Shown here piece after piece: positions 8,901 through 17,940 of a stretch of 64,000 nucleotides of DNA. Position 1 is the first letter of the stretch, and every line of letters starts with the position of its first letter. The notes under the pieces were generated by a model that worked only from the letters and a program-made list of their open reading frames with translations, was not told the origin of the DNA and made no database searches. Made by a program: the position numbers and the translations under genes. Source of the stretch: Pseudomonas fluorescens (lineage in GTDB: Bacteria; Pseudomonadota; Gammaproteobacteria; Pseudomonadales; Pseudomonadaceae); NCBI RefSeq assembly GCF_000802965.1, contig NZ_JSAK01000010.1:60042-124041 (forward strand), given 5' to 3'.

Positions 8901-9379
8901 GCGAGCAACCGAACCTCGATCAACCGCTGGGCGGGGGTCCGGAAGTCAACTTGCGCGTACCGGCGTTGATTCCCGAAGACTATCTGCCGGACGTTCACGC
9001 ACGGCTGATTCTCTACAAGCGCATCGCCTCGGCCAGCGATGAGGAAGGCCTCAAGGATCTGCAAGTGGAGATGATCGACCGTTTCGGCCTGTTGCCGGAG
9101 CCGACCAAGAATCTGATGCGCATCACTGCGCTGAAATTGCAGGCGGAGTTGCTGGGCATCAAGAAAGTCGATGGCGGCCCGCAGGGTGGTCGAATCGAGT
9201 TTGCGACGCAGACGCCGGTCGACCCGCTGACGCTGATCAAGCTGATCCAGAGCCAGCCAAAACGCTACAAATTCGAAGGGGCCACGATGTTTAAGTTCCA
9301 GGTTCCGATGGAGCGCCCGGAAGAGCGCTTTAATACTGTAGAGGCGCTGTTCGAGCGCCTCATTCCGAAAACTGCTTGA
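5930..9379 (+). CDS. mfd: Transcription-repair coupling factor Mfd
   Basis: A 1149-residue cytosolic ATPase that removes RNA polymerase stalled at DNA damage and recruits UvrA. In order: a UvrB-like N-terminal region (PDWETLPYD, FTVRGSLIDLFP), the RNA-polymerase-interacting domain (VHIDHGVGRYLGL), a superfamily 2 helicase with Walker A GDVGFGKT at residues 630-637 and DEEH at 731-734, motif VI (QLRGRVGRS), and the C-terminal TRCF domain (VPALIPEDYLPD). Full length for the family. It starts at GTG with GGAG upstream, as the first ATG candidates would cut conserved sequence. csiV follows 10 bases later, suggesting one transcript. Confidence 0.97.
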   Translation: MPVLRLPLLPAAAGKQHWGNLPGAALSLAIAEAASAAKRFTLLLTADSQSAERLEQELSFFAPDLPVLHFPDWETLPYDLFSPHQDIISQRISALYRLPELSHGVLVVPITTALHRLAPTKFLLGSSLVLDVGQKLDVEQMRTRLEATGYRYVDTVYEHGEFTVRGSLIDLFPMGSKLPYRIDLFDDEIETLRTFDPENQRSIDKVDSVKLLPAKEFPLQKEAVTRFKARFRERFDVDFRRCPIFQDLSSGITPAGIEYYLPLFFEETSTLFDYLPQDTQVFSLPGIEQAAENFWNDVRNRYEERRVDPARPLLPPAELFLPVEDCFARLKNWPRVVASQQDLESGAGRERFPARELPNLAIEAKATQPLAALAGFLDEFPGRVLFTAESAGRREVLLELLERLKLRPKTVDSWPDFVAGKERLAITIAPLDEGLVLDDPALALVAESPLFGQRVMQRRRREKRADANNDAVIKNLTELREGAPVVHIDHGVGRYLGLATLEIDSQTAEFLALEYAEGAKLYVPVANLHLIARYTGSDDALAPLHRLGSETWQKAKRKAAEQVRDVAAELLDIYARRAAREGYAFADPKADYATFSAGFPFEETPDQQTTIEAVREDMLAPKPMDRLVCGDVGFGKTEVAMRAAFIAVHGGRQVAILVPTTLLAQQHYNSFRDRFADWPVTVEVMSRFKSTKEVNAAVADLAEGKIDIVIGTHKLLQDDVKIKNLGLVIIDEEHRFGVRQKEQLKALRSEVDILTLTATPIPRTLNMAVSGMRDLSIIATPPARRLSVRTFVMEQNKSTVKEALLRELLRGGQVYYLHNDVKTIEKCAADLAELVPEARIGIGHGQMRERELEQVMSDFYHKRFNVLIASTIIETGIDVPSANTIIIERADKFGLAQLHQLRGRVGRSHHQAYAYLLTPPRQQITADAEKRLEAIANTQDLGAGFVLATNDLEIRGAGELLGDGQSGQIQAVGFTLYMEMLERAVKSIRKGEQPNLDQPLGGGPEVNLRVPALIPEDYLPDVHARLILYKRIASASDEEGLKDLQVEMIDRFGLLPEPTKNLMRITALKLQAELLGIKKVDGGPQGGRIEFATQTPVDPLTLIKLIQSQPKRYKFEGATMFKFQVPMERPEERFNTVEALFERLIPKTA

Positions 9380-9389
9380 AGGACGCCGC

Positions 9390-9956
9390 ATGCGCCTGTT
9401 TCGCTCACTGACCTTATTGATGACGTTGGTCGCACCCTCGGTATTTGCCGATGATCTGTATCAGATTGAAATGATTCTGGTGCGGCAGAATGCCGTGCCG
9501 GCGATTGTCAGCCGTGCCGCGCCGGAAGACTGGGCCGCTGGCGCGCAAGCCGTCAGCCCCGACAGCCTGCGAACGCCGAGCCTCAATGGCGAAGTGGAAA
9601 AGCTGACCGCCAGCAATGAATACACCGTGCTACTGCACAAAGCCTGGCAACAAAACCTCGGCGAGGAAGCCACCAAAGTCGCGATCAGCGACGGCAAGGA
9701 ACAATATGGTCAGTTCCCGATCGAGGGTACGCTGAGCATGAAACTGGGGCGCTTCACCGACGTCGATGCGGATTTCTGGGTCAACCAAATCGACGTCAAC
9801 GGTATGGTCACCGCTAGCGAACGCCTGAAGCAGGAAAGCCACACCAAGAACGGCCAGTTGAACTTCCTCGACAACGGCCACCTCGGCCTGCTGATCAAGA
9901 TCACCTCGCTGACCGCCCCTGCACCCCGAGCAGCTCCCGAAGAAATTCCGGACTGA
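9390..9956 (+). CDS. CsiV-family periplasmic protein
   Basis: 188 residues with a signal peptide (MRLFRSLTLLMTLVAPSVFA, cleavage before DDLYQIEMILV). CsiV proteins (cell shape integrity, Vibrio) are small periplasmic proteins described as peptidoglycan-binding and needed for LpoA-type activation of penicillin-binding proteins. The opening YQIEMILVRQ and the later LSMKLGRFTDVDADFWV and GHLGLLIKIT fit that family. It lies directly behind mfd and 9 bases before the helicase gene, probably in one operon. Confidence 0.75.
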   Translation: MRLFRSLTLLMTLVAPSVFADDLYQIEMILVRQNAVPAIVSRAAPEDWAAGAQAVSPDSLRTPSLNGEVEKLTASNEYTVLLHKAWQQNLGEEATKVAISDGKEQYGQFPIEGTLSMKLGRFTDVDADFWVNQIDVNGMVTASERLKQESHTKNGQLNFLDNGHLGLLIKITSLTAPAPRAAPEEIPD

Positions 9957-9965
9957 TTGACTCTT

Positions 9966-12659
9966 ATGTCAGCGACCCTGAGCAAACCCCTGGCACCATC
10001 CTGGGTCAGCCGATTCAAAGAACAGAGCCTGGAGCGTGGCCGCCGCTACGCTCTGGAGAACCGCGTCAGGATCGTCGAGGCCGGCGACGCCACCATCATC
10101 GCGGCTTGCGAAGGCTCTGGCGGTAACGTTTACCGTCAGACCATTCGCCTGCGCGAGTCGGCTAAAGGCACTTTGCTGATGGTCGACGCCACCTGCTCTT
10201 GCCCGGTCCACAGCAACTGCAAACACTGTGCGGCGGTATTGCTCCAGGTGCAGGAAACCCTCGATTACCCCGCCGCCGCCAAAGACGCCGAGCTTCTGGA
10301 AAAACTCCAGGCCGTATTGGAAAACCGAAATCCGAAAGCGCCGCCGCAAGTGCTGGTGGATAACGTGCAACCGGTACCGCGCCTGTGGCTGGCGAGTATC
10401 GAGTTCAGCGCTTTCGAACCGCGCAATGGCAGGATGCAACGCTACATCCAGCACCGTGCGGCGCTGTCCTTCAGCTATCTGGATGAATACGTTTCCGGGC
10501 AGAAAAACACTGACATCCTGATTCGTCAGGAGACACAGACACTGCGGATAAAACGTCACCCGGAAGTGGAACAGTCCTACAGGGAACAGCTGCGAATCCT
10601 CGGCTTCAAAATCGCCACCCGCCAAAGCAAAGCCTTGCCGGAAAGTGCTGGCGAACTGTTTGAGATGGTCAACGACAGCGCCTGGCTGACCTTCACCCTC
10701 AACGAGCTGCCGAAGCTGCGCACCCAGGGCTGGGAGCTGCAAATCAACGAGGACTTCGGTTTCGACCTGACCGCCGTCGACGACTGGTACGCCACCGTCG
10801 AACAGGCGCCGGAGCGCGACTGGTTTGACCTGGAGCTTGGCATCATCGTCAACGGCGAACGGCTGAGTCTGCTGCCGATCCTGCTGAATTTGATGCGCTC
10901 TCACACCGAAATCCTCAACCCGGAACGCCTCGCCCGGCGGCGCGACGACGAGCTGATTCTGGTGAACATTCCCAACCGACCGAACTCCGAGTACGGACCT
11001 CTGCAAGTCGCCCTGCCCTTCGGCCGTTTGAAACCGGTGCTGGCGACACTCGGCGAGTTCTATCTGCAAGAGCCCGGCGAAACCACCTTACGCTTGAGCA
11101 AGGCTGATGCCACGCGTCTGAATCCGTTGGAAGACCTGCCGCTGCTGTGGGAAGGCGGCGAACAGATTCGCAGCTTTGCCCAGCGCCTGCGGGACATCAA
11201 GGACTACACCGCCACAGTGCCGGAAGGCTTGAATGCGACGCTGCGCCCGTATCAGCTGGAAGGCCTGAGCTGGATGCAGTCGCTGCGGCAGCTGGAAGTC
11301 GGCGGGATCCTTGCGGATGACATGGGCCTGGGTAAAACCCTACAAACCCTGGCGCACGTTCTTACCGAAAAAAACGCCGGACGCCTCGACCGGCCGTGCA
11401 TGGTGGTGATGCCTACCAGTTTGATCCCCAACTGGCTCGACGAAGCAGCGCATTTCACACCGCAACTCAAAGTGCTGGCGCTCTACGGCGCCAGTCGCAA
11501 AAAACATTTCGAGCATCTGGCCGATTACGACCTGATCCTGACCACCTACGCATTGCTGCCCAAAGACGTCGAACGCCTGGCGGCGCAGCCGTTGCACATA
11601 TTGGTGCTGGATGAAGCGCAGTACATCAAGAACCCGAACAGTAAGGCCGCCCAGGCTGCGCGCGAGCTGAATGCCCGTCAGCGACTGTGCCTGAGTGGCA
11701 CACCTCTGGAAAACCACCTGGGCGAACTGTGGTCGCTGTTTCACTTCTTGCTGCCCGGTTGGCTTGGCGATGTAAAAAGCTTCAACCGCGACTACCGCGT
11801 GCCGATTGAAAAGCGCACCAGCGAAGTCAGACTTCAGCACCTCAATGGTCGGATCAAACCCTTCCTGCTGCGTCGCACCAAGGAACAGGTCGCCACCGAG
11901 TTGCCGCCAAAAACCGAGATCATCCATTGGGTCGAACTCAATGAAGCGCAACGCGACGTGTACGAAACCATGCGCCTGGCCATGGACAAGAAAGTCCGCG
12001 ACGAGATCACCCGCAAAGGCGTGGCACGCAGTCAGATCATCATTCTTGAAGCGCTGCTGAAATTGCGCCAGGTGTGCTGCGACTTACGCCTGGTCAACGA
12101 CGCCACCCCGCCGGCTCGCGGCAGTACGTCGGGCAAGCTCGATAGCTTGATGGAAATGCTCGAAGAGCTGTTCGAGGAAGGCCGGCGGATTCTGCTGTTC
12201 TCGCAGTTCACGTCGATGCTGGCGCTGATCGAGGTCGAACTGAAGAAGCGCGGTGTTGAATACGCCTTGCTGACTGGGCAGACCCGGGACCGACGTTCGC
12301 CGGTGAAAGACTTCCAGAGCGGCAAGCGTCAGATTTTTCTGATCAGCTTGAAGGCTGGTGGCGTAGGTTTGAACCTGACGGAAGCAGACACGGTGATTCA
12401 TTACGATCCGTGGTGGAATCCGGCGACGGAAAATCAGGCGACCGACCGGGCCTACCGCATCGGGCAAGAGAAACCGGTGTTTGTTTACAAATTGATTGCG
12501 CGCGGCACGGTTGAAGAAAAAATTCAGCACCTGCAAAAGGAAAAATCCGACCTTGCGGCGGGCGTGCTGGATGGGCGTCAGGCGGGGGACTGGAAAATGC
12601 AGAATGATGACATTGAGGCGTTGTTTGCGCCGTTGCCGGATAAGCTGGAGAAGCGCTGA
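9966..12659 (+). CDS. SNF2-family helicase with SWIM zinc finger
   Basis: 897 residues. An N-terminal SWIM-type zinc motif (CSC, residues 77-79; CKHC, residues 85-88) precedes a middle region and a full Swi2/Snf2 ATPase core. Walker A DDMGLGKT is at 451-458, DEAQ at 549-552, the C-terminal lobe has LLFSQFTSML, and motif VI is ATDRAYRIGQ. Bacterial members of this type (RapA/HepA-related) are DNA or RNA-polymerase translocases; the precise role is not established. I use the ATG at 9966 rather than the TTG at 9957. It follows csiV closely and is probably cotranscribed. Confidence 0.88.
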   Translation: MSATLSKPLAPSWVSRFKEQSLERGRRYALENRVRIVEAGDATIIAACEGSGGNVYRQTIRLRESAKGTLLMVDATCSCPVHSNCKHCAAVLLQVQETLDYPAAAKDAELLEKLQAVLENRNPKAPPQVLVDNVQPVPRLWLASIEFSAFEPRNGRMQRYIQHRAALSFSYLDEYVSGQKNTDILIRQETQTLRIKRHPEVEQSYREQLRILGFKIATRQSKALPESAGELFEMVNDSAWLTFTLNELPKLRTQGWELQINEDFGFDLTAVDDWYATVEQAPERDWFDLELGIIVNGERLSLLPILLNLMRSHTEILNPERLARRRDDELILVNIPNRPNSEYGPLQVALPFGRLKPVLATLGEFYLQEPGETTLRLSKADATRLNPLEDLPLLWEGGEQIRSFAQRLRDIKDYTATVPEGLNATLRPYQLEGLSWMQSLRQLEVGGILADDMGLGKTLQTLAHVLTEKNAGRLDRPCMVVMPTSLIPNWLDEAAHFTPQLKVLALYGASRKKHFEHLADYDLILTTYALLPKDVERLAAQPLHILVLDEAQYIKNPNSKAAQAARELNARQRLCLSGTPLENHLGELWSLFHFLLPGWLGDVKSFNRDYRVPIEKRTSEVRLQHLNGRIKPFLLRRTKEQVATELPPKTEIIHWVELNEAQRDVYETMRLAMDKKVRDEITRKGVARSQIIILEALLKLRQVCCDLRLVNDATPPARGSTSGKLDSLMEMLEELFEEGRRILLFSQFTSMLALIEVELKKRGVEYALLTGQTRDRRSPVKDFQSGKRQIFLISLKAGGVGLNLTEADTVIHYDPWWNPATENQATDRAYRIGQEKPVFVYKLIARGTVEEKIQHLQKEKSDLAAGVLDGRQAGDWKMQNDDIEALFAPLPDKLEKR

Positions 12660-12675
12660 GTTCAGCGCCTGACAA

Positions 12676-12774
12676 ATCGCTATCGAGGGCGAGCCACGCT
12701 CCTACAGGGTCGGTGCTGGTCACAAATTCTGTGATCGACTCGATACCTGTGGGAGCTGGCTTGCCAGCGATAGG
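12676..12774. repeat. REP pair (REPIN-like)
   Basis: Two inverted REP-like units, the left in reverse orientation (GAGCCACGCTCCTACAGGG) and the right direct (TGTGGGAGCTGGCTTGCCAGC), between the convergent helicase and MTIP genes. Confidence 0.65.
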
Positions 12775-12798
12775 TTCAACTCGGTGCTGTAGTCTGAC

Positions 12799-13548
<750 letters not shown>

Positions 13549-14559
13549 TTAATCAATCAATTGAGCTTCTTTGAGCGCGCCGACGGCTGCCAGCCAACGC
13601 GGGTCTTGACGGTATTCAGTGCTCGCAAACGACTGACCACGCATGCGCGCAATGCGCTCGGAAGGCTTGACCTTCAGGCGCTGGGCCGCGCTCAGCGCCA
13701 GTTCGGCGGCAGCGCGATCGTTGCACACCAGGCCCATGTCGCATCCGGCGGTTAACGCTGCTTCAATGCGGCTGGCAGCATCGCCTACTACGTGGGCGCC
13801 GGCCATGGACAAGTCGTCACTGAAAATCACACCGTCGAATTGCAACTCACCGCGCAGGATATCCTGCAACCAACGACGGGAAAAACCGGCTGGCTGGGAA
13901 TCGACTTGCGGGTAAATAACGTGCGCCGGCATGACCGCAGCCAGCTGCTTGCTCAATTTGGCGAAAGGCACCAGGTCATTGGCGCGAATCTGGTCGAGGC
14001 TGCGCTCATCGTTGGGGATTGCGACGTGGGAATCCGCTTCAGCCCAACCGTGACCGGGGAAATGCTTGCCGGTCGCGGCCATGCCGGCGCTGTTCATACC
14101 GCGGATAAATGCGCCTGCCAGCAGGGCTGCGCGCTCCGGGTCACCTTCGAACGAGCGGGTACCAACTACGGCGCTGCGCTGGTAATCGAGATCCAGCACC
14201 GGGGCAAAACTCAGATCCAGGCCTACGGCCAACACTTCGGTCGCCATGATCCAGCCACACTGCTCAGCCAGATACTCGGCATTGTGGTTATCGGCAATGG
14301 CACGCATGGCGGGCAATCGCACGAAGCCCTGACGCAGACGCTGCACCCGCCCGCCCTCCTGATCCACCGCCAGCAGCAGATCAGGACGAATGGCGCGAAT
14401 CGAAGCGCTCAATTCGCGGACCTGACGCGGGTTTTCAATGTTGCGGGCGAAAATGATCAGACCGCCTACTTCGGGTTGACGCAGCAATTGGCGATCTTCA
14501 GCCGTCAGCCAGGTACCGGCGACGTCCACCATCAACGAGCCTTGCAGGCCAGCAGTCAT
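13549..14559 (-). CDS. nagZ: Beta-N-acetylhexosaminidase NagZ
   Basis: 336-residue cytosolic glycoside hydrolase family 3 enzyme that removes N-acetylglucosamine from anhydromuropeptides in peptidoglycan recycling, which links it to AmpC induction. Signature sequences are ARNIENPRQV near the start, DQEGGRVQRLR, the substrate loop KHFPGHGWAEADSH with its catalytic His, and FSDDLSMAGA carrying the nucleophile Asp. Length is normal for the family. It is upstream of MTIP and downstream of psrA on the same strand. Confidence 0.95.
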   Translation of the reverse strand: MTAGLQGSLMVDVAGTWLTAEDRQLLRQPEVGGLIIFARNIENPRQVRELSASIRAIRPDLLLAVDQEGGRVQRLRQGFVRLPAMRAIADNHNAEYLAEQCGWIMATEVLAVGLDLSFAPVLDLDYQRSAVVGTRSFEGDPERAALLAGAFIRGMNSAGMAATGKHFPGHGWAEADSHVAIPNDERSLDQIRANDLVPFAKLSKQLAAVMPAHVIYPQVDSQPAGFSRRWLQDILRGELQFDGVIFSDDLSMAGAHVVGDAASRIEAALTAGCDMGLVCNDRAAAELALSAAQRLKVKPSERIARMRGQSFASTEYRQDPRWLAAVGALKEAQLID

Positions 14560-14717
14560 AGAGATTCCTTGATAACGAAGAACCCGGCTCGCACGAATTC
14601 GCCGCCATGGGCGATGCCCGGCAGGTCGGCGATAAAAATTGGGAGCGGATTCAGAACGAGAGTCGACATGGGCGGCTAGCTTAGCGGATGTCAGCTGCCG
14701 CGCCCACCTGTGTGCGG

Positions 14718-15425
14718 TTAAACCTTGGCGGCAACCGGTGTCGACTTGCTGCGCGGACGCAACTGCGCGGCGGCCATGACCGTGTCGGTGACACCGGATT
14801 CGGCACGCATGCCAGCTGCCAGGAACGGCACCATCAGACGCATGACTTGCTCGATCGAGGTATTCACTCCGAAGTCGGTTTCGGCGATGGCGCGCAAGGC
14901 CTTGATACCGGACATGCTGAACGCCGCTGCACCTAGCATGAAGTGCACGCGCCAGAACAGTTCGATCGGCGGGATACGCGGCGCGGCTTCGTTGACCAGC
15001 ATCATGTAACGGCGGAACACTTTCCCGTACATGTCTTCCAGATAACGACGCAAATGTCCTTGGCTCTGACTGAAGGCCAGCCCCAGCAAGCGCATGAAGA
15101 TAGACAGATCGTTACCACTACGCGGTTGAACCACAAGGGCTTGCTCGACGAGGATCTCCAGCAGCTCCTCGAGCGTGGCCTTGTTCTCTGGCTTGGACTG
15201 TCGACGCTCCAGCTCTTTATCGAGGCTGATGCAGAATGGCCCGAGAAAACGCGAGAAGACCGCCTGAATCAGCGCCTTTTTCGAGCCGAAGTGATAATTC
15301 ACCGCTGCCAGATTGACACCGGCCTTGCTGGTGATCAGACGCAACGAGGTTTCAGCGAAACCTTTTTCCGCGAACAACTGCTCGGCAGCATCGAGAATGC
15401 GTTCAACGGTTTCCGACTGGGCCAT
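14718..15425 (-). CDS. psrA: TetR-family regulator PsrA
   Basis: 235-residue fatty-acid-responsive TetR regulator. The N-terminal helix-turn-helix reads ILDAAEQLFAEKGFAETSLRLITSKAGVNLAAVNYHFGSK; the C-terminal ligand domain includes LGLAFSQSQGHLRRYLEDMYGKVFRRYM. In Pseudomonas PsrA activates rpoS, represses the fadBA5 beta-oxidation operon and represses itself, responding to long-chain fatty acids. The start at 15425 (MAQSETVERIL) is chosen over an upstream in-frame ATG because it fits the family and because the operator palindromes lie just upstream. It is divergent from lexA. Confidence 0.93.
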   Translation of the reverse strand: MAQSETVERILDAAEQLFAEKGFAETSLRLITSKAGVNLAAVNYHFGSKKALIQAVFSRFLGPFCISLDKELERRQSKPENKATLEELLEILVEQALVVQPRSGNDLSIFMRLLGLAFSQSQGHLRRYLEDMYGKVFRRYMMLVNEAAPRIPPIELFWRVHFMLGAAAFSMSGIKALRAIAETDFGVNTSIEQVMRLMVPFLAAGMRAESGVTDTVMAAAQLRPRSKSTPVAAKV

Positions 15426-15440
15426 GGCTACTCCGCCTGA

Positions 15441-15454
15441 CAAACACTTGTTTG
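15441..15454. promoter_or_regulatory. PsrA operator, distal palindrome
   Basis: CAAACACTTGTTTG, a perfect match to the published PsrA motif (G/C)AAAC-N2-4-GTTT(G/C), 16 bases upstream of the psrA start. It shares its last base with the next palindrome. Confidence 0.75.
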
Positions 15455-15467
15455 AAACATACGTTTC
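15454..15467. promoter_or_regulatory. PsrA operator, second palindrome
   Basis: GAAACATACGTTTC also matches the PsrA motif perfectly and abuts the preceding site. Together they suggest autoregulation by two dimers on one DNA stretch. Confidence 0.78.
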
Positions 15468-15609
15468 AGCTTGTGTATTGTCAAGTCTGGCAGTTCTTTT
15501 TGGGAATGGTCGGTCAGCCATTTAACCACACAACCGCAAAGCTTCAATCAGCAGGCCGAACGACCGTCTAGCGGCGTGCAAAAAAAGGGGCATTGCCAAG
15601 ACCGATTCA

Positions 15610-15625
15610 CTGTATATAATCCCAG
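15610..15625 (+). promoter_or_regulatory. LexA (SOS) box 1
   Basis: CTGTATATAATCCCAG fits CTG-N10-CAG with the AT-rich core of the SOS box, 30 bases ahead of the lexA start. Confidence 0.85.
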
Positions 15626-15628
15626 TCA

Positions 15629-15644
15629 CTGTATAAAAAGACAG
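15629..15644 (+). promoter_or_regulatory. LexA (SOS) box 2
   Basis: CTGTATAAAAAGACAG, a second CTG-N10-CAG box three bases after the first and ending 10 bases before the lexA ATG. Tandem boxes are usual at autoregulated lexA promoters. Confidence 0.88.
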
Positions 15645-15654
15645 AGCGATCAAT

Positions 15655-16263
15655 ATGCTAAAGCTGACGCCACGCCAAGCAGAGATTCTGGCCTTCATCA
15701 AACGCTGCCTGGAAGACAATGGGTACCCGCCGACCCGCGCGGAAATCGCTCAGGAACTGGGGTTCAAATCGCCCAACGCTGCAGAAGAGCATCTCAAGGC
15801 ACTTGCCCGCAAAGGCGCGATCGAGATGACTCCCGGGGCTTCGCGCGGCATTCGCATTCCCGGCTTCGAAGCCAAGGCCGATGACTCCAGCCTGCCGATC
15901 ATTGGCCGTGTTGCCGCTGGCGCACCGATCCTTGCGCAACAGCATGTCGAAGAGTCCTGCAACATCAACCCTGCTTTCTTCCATCCGCGCGCCGACTACC
16001 TGCTGCGCGTCCATGGCATGAGCATGAAGGACGTTGGCATTTTCGACGGCGACCTGTTGGCCGTCCACACCACCCGTGAAGCCCGCAATGGCCAGATCGT
16101 GGTAGCACGAATCGGCGACGAAGTGACCGTCAAGCGCTTCAAGCGTGATGGCAGCAAGGTCTGGTTGATTGCCGAAAACCCTGAATTCGCTCCAATTGAA
16201 GTGAACCTTAAAGATCAGGAACTGGTGATCGAAGGCTTGAGTGTCGGCGTCATTCGCCGCTAA
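15655..16263 (+). CDS. lexA: SOS repressor LexA
   Basis: 202-residue repressor of the DNA-damage response. The N-terminal winged helix-turn-helix ([34 protein letters not shown]) is followed by the self-cleavage site Ala88-Gly89 in RVAAGAP. The serine-lysine dyad is Ser123 (GMSMKDVGI) and Lys160 (EVTVKRF). Cleavage is triggered by RecA filaments. It is preceded by two SOS boxes and followed 10 bases later by sulA, so both respond to LexA. Confidence 0.98.
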   Translation: MLKLTPRQAEILAFIKRCLEDNGYPPTRAEIAQELGFKSPNAAEEHLKALARKGAIEMTPGASRGIRIPGFEAKADDSSLPIIGRVAAGAPILAQQHVEESCNINPAFFHPRADYLLRVHGMSMKDVGIFDGDLLAVHTTREARNGQIVVARIGDEVTVKRFKRDGSKVWLIAENPEFAPIEVNLKDQELVIEGLSVGVIRR

Positions 16264-16273
16264 AGGAGGCTTT

Positions 16274-16747
16274 ATGCAGTTCCCACATACATCACAGCAA
16301 GCTCAACTGCCGCTGTTCGAGGCATTCATGGCCCCGCCATTGGCGCCGATCCTGAAGGAAGTGGTCGAGTCGCCGTGGAGCGCCGAGCCAGAGGTCTTCA
16401 GTGAATTGTCTCTGCGTGGTGCAGCCGGGAACTGCCTGAACCTTCTGGCACCGATCCTCAGGGAATTAAGTCAGGATCAGGATGCGCGCTGGCTGACACT
16501 CATCGCCCCACCCGCCAGCCTGACTCAGGCCTGGTTGCGGGACGCCGGCCTCAACCGCGAACGCATTCTGCTGCTGCAACCGCGCGGCACCCAGAGCGCC
16601 CAGCAGTTGACATGCGAAGCCCTTCGTCTTGGTCGCAGCCACACGGTCGTCAGCTGGCTCAACCCACTGAGCACAAACGCTCGCCAACAGTTAATCAGCG
16701 CCGCCCGAACCGGGGACGCACAAAGCCTGAACATTAAATTGGGTTAA
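16274..16747 (+). CDS. sulA: SOS cell-division inhibitor SulA
   Basis: 157-residue protein that blocks FtsZ polymerisation during the SOS response. The ATG at 16274 has an excellent AAAGGAGG site 5 bases upstream; earlier in-frame starts fall inside lexA. The central region ARWLTLIAPPASLTQAWLRDAGLNRERILLLQPR matches the RecA-like fold of SulA, and SHTVVSWLNPLS follows. It is the second gene of a lexA-sulA operon, the standard pseudomonad arrangement. Confidence 0.92.
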   Translation: MQFPHTSQQAQLPLFEAFMAPPLAPILKEVVESPWSAEPEVFSELSLRGAAGNCLNLLAPILRELSQDQDARWLTLIAPPASLTQAWLRDAGLNRERILLLQPRGTQSAQQLTCEALRLGRSHTVVSWLNPLSTNARQQLISAARTGDAQSLNIKLG

Positions 16748-16840
16748 CTGACAAACACTGCGCACATTGATCTGTGCAAGGCTTCTCTAAGGAGAGAGAA
16801 GCCGATACAAAGCTGTACCCGAAAAAACCGACGGGCGGGA

Positions 16841-17074
16841 TCAATGAAGGACCCGCGACCCCTCGTCCTTCTCGAATTCGCCTTCAACCATGCGCCCCGC
16901 CATCTGAACGCCGACGCTCAACATCGCCTTGGCGACTTCAACGTGCTGGCCTTGCAGGAACGCTTTGGCGTCCTCGGAGAAATCCAAAGTAACCAGAGAA
17001 CCCTCGTCCTCAGCTCTGCGCAGCTCAATACGGCCGTCTGGTAACTCGACAATTTCTAGAAAGGACGTTGGCAT
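16841..17074 (-). CDS. Conserved hypothetical protein, 77 aa
   Basis: Small soluble protein from MPTSFLEIVELPDGRIELRRAEDEGSLVTLDFSEDAKAFL. The start at 17074 has GGAG 12 bases upstream; the longer frame adds a poorly conserved lead. It is acidic and has no membrane segment or known motif. A gene of this kind lies between sulA and topA in other pseudomonads. Function unknown. Confidence 0.75.
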   Translation of the reverse strand: MPTSFLEIVELPDGRIELRRAEDEGSLVTLDFSEDAKAFLQGQHVEVAKAMLSVGVQMAGRMVEGEFEKDEGSRVLH

Positions 17075-17225
17075 AAAGGTGTGTTCTCCACGAAAGGCAG
17101 GGATTATATAGGCATCAGCCAGGCTTCGCTCGGGATCTTGACCAGATGCCATCGCAAAGAAACATCTATTAGCAATCATCCCTGAACGGAAAGCTCTTGA
17201 AGCTATCCGTCATCCGCTCAATCCT

Positions 17226-17750
17226 TCAGCACTCGTTCAAGCCTTCGCGAAAACGGAGCGCCAGGCTTTTAAGGTTTTGACGCCAGCTCTCCAGCTCCTC
17301 ACGACTCAGTTCTTGAGGCGCCTCTTCTTCATCCAGGTTTACCGCCAGGATCAGCGGCTGGGTCACATCGCCTTTTGGCTTGTGCGGCGCCCGAGGCGGC
17401 TGGAACAAGGTTGCATGGGCCGACAGAAGCTTGGCCAGCCAGGTTTCCGGATTGTTGGCCAGTTCGACCATCTCGGCCATTTCAGGAATGGCGATGGACT
17501 CCAGCACCTCGCGGGTCAGCAGCAGCTCCGCCCGAGGTGCATTGGCCTGAGGCAAGCGATAGAAACCGGCGATTTCGTGGCACAGCCCCAGCAGCGCTCC
17601 GTACAGATGAAACAACGCCGATTCGCGCCCAGCCTGAATCAGCGCCAGGGAGTTCATCGCCCGCCCCTCTTCTGCCTTGGCGAGTGCTTCCAGCGAAAGA
17701 CCGGCGAAATAAATCTTCTGGTTAGTACGGGTATAGAGTTCGTGGGCCAT
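17226..17750 (-). CDS. DUF6586-family protein
   Basis: 174-residue helical protein starting MAHELYTRTNQKIYFAGLSLE. GGAG lies 9 bases ahead of the ATG at 17750. It contains ALIQAGRESALFHLYGALLGLCHEIAGFY and an acidic C-terminal region (NLDEEEAPQELSREELESWRQ). The family has no assigned biochemical role. It sits between topA and the 77-residue gene on the same strand, but a terminator separates it from topA. Confidence 0.8.
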   Translation of the reverse strand: MAHELYTRTNQKIYFAGLSLEALAKAEEGRAMNSLALIQAGRESALFHLYGALLGLCHEIAGFYRLPQANAPRAELLLTREVLESIAIPEMAEMVELANNPETWLAKLLSAHATLFQPPRAPHKPKGDVTQPLILAVNLDEEEAPQELSREELESWRQNLKSLALRFREGLNEC

Positions 17751-17835
17751 GACGGCAGTCTCCACAACGAAATAATTGCTTCACGCAGGTCGCACAGTGT
17801 CGTGGATCAGCCAAGCTGACCGCAAGCTCAAAACA

Positions 17836-17878
17836 AAAAGGCCGCATGAAAACCCAAGGGTTGTCATGCGGCCTTTTG
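17836..17878 (-). terminator. Rho-independent terminator of topA
   Basis: AAAGGCCGCATGA and TCATGCGGCCTTT form a long stem around an inner loop, flanked by A and T runs, about 60 bases beyond the topA stop. It could work in both directions. Confidence 0.85.
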
Positions 17879-17880
17879 TT

Positions 17881-17908
17881 TGTGGCGAGAGAGCTTGCTC
17901 CCATTGGC
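17881..17908. repeat. Single REP-like half element
   Basis: TGTGGCGAGAGAGCTTGCTC, the same family as the pairs at 57394 and 60917, but only one arm is present. Confidence 0.55.
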
Positions 17909-17940
17909 CGACGAAGTCGGCCCATTATCAGCCTGCGCGC

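Noticed and set aside
6866..9391. 841-codon minus-strand frame opposite mfd
   Set aside because: Shadow of mfd; low complexity composition and no domain.
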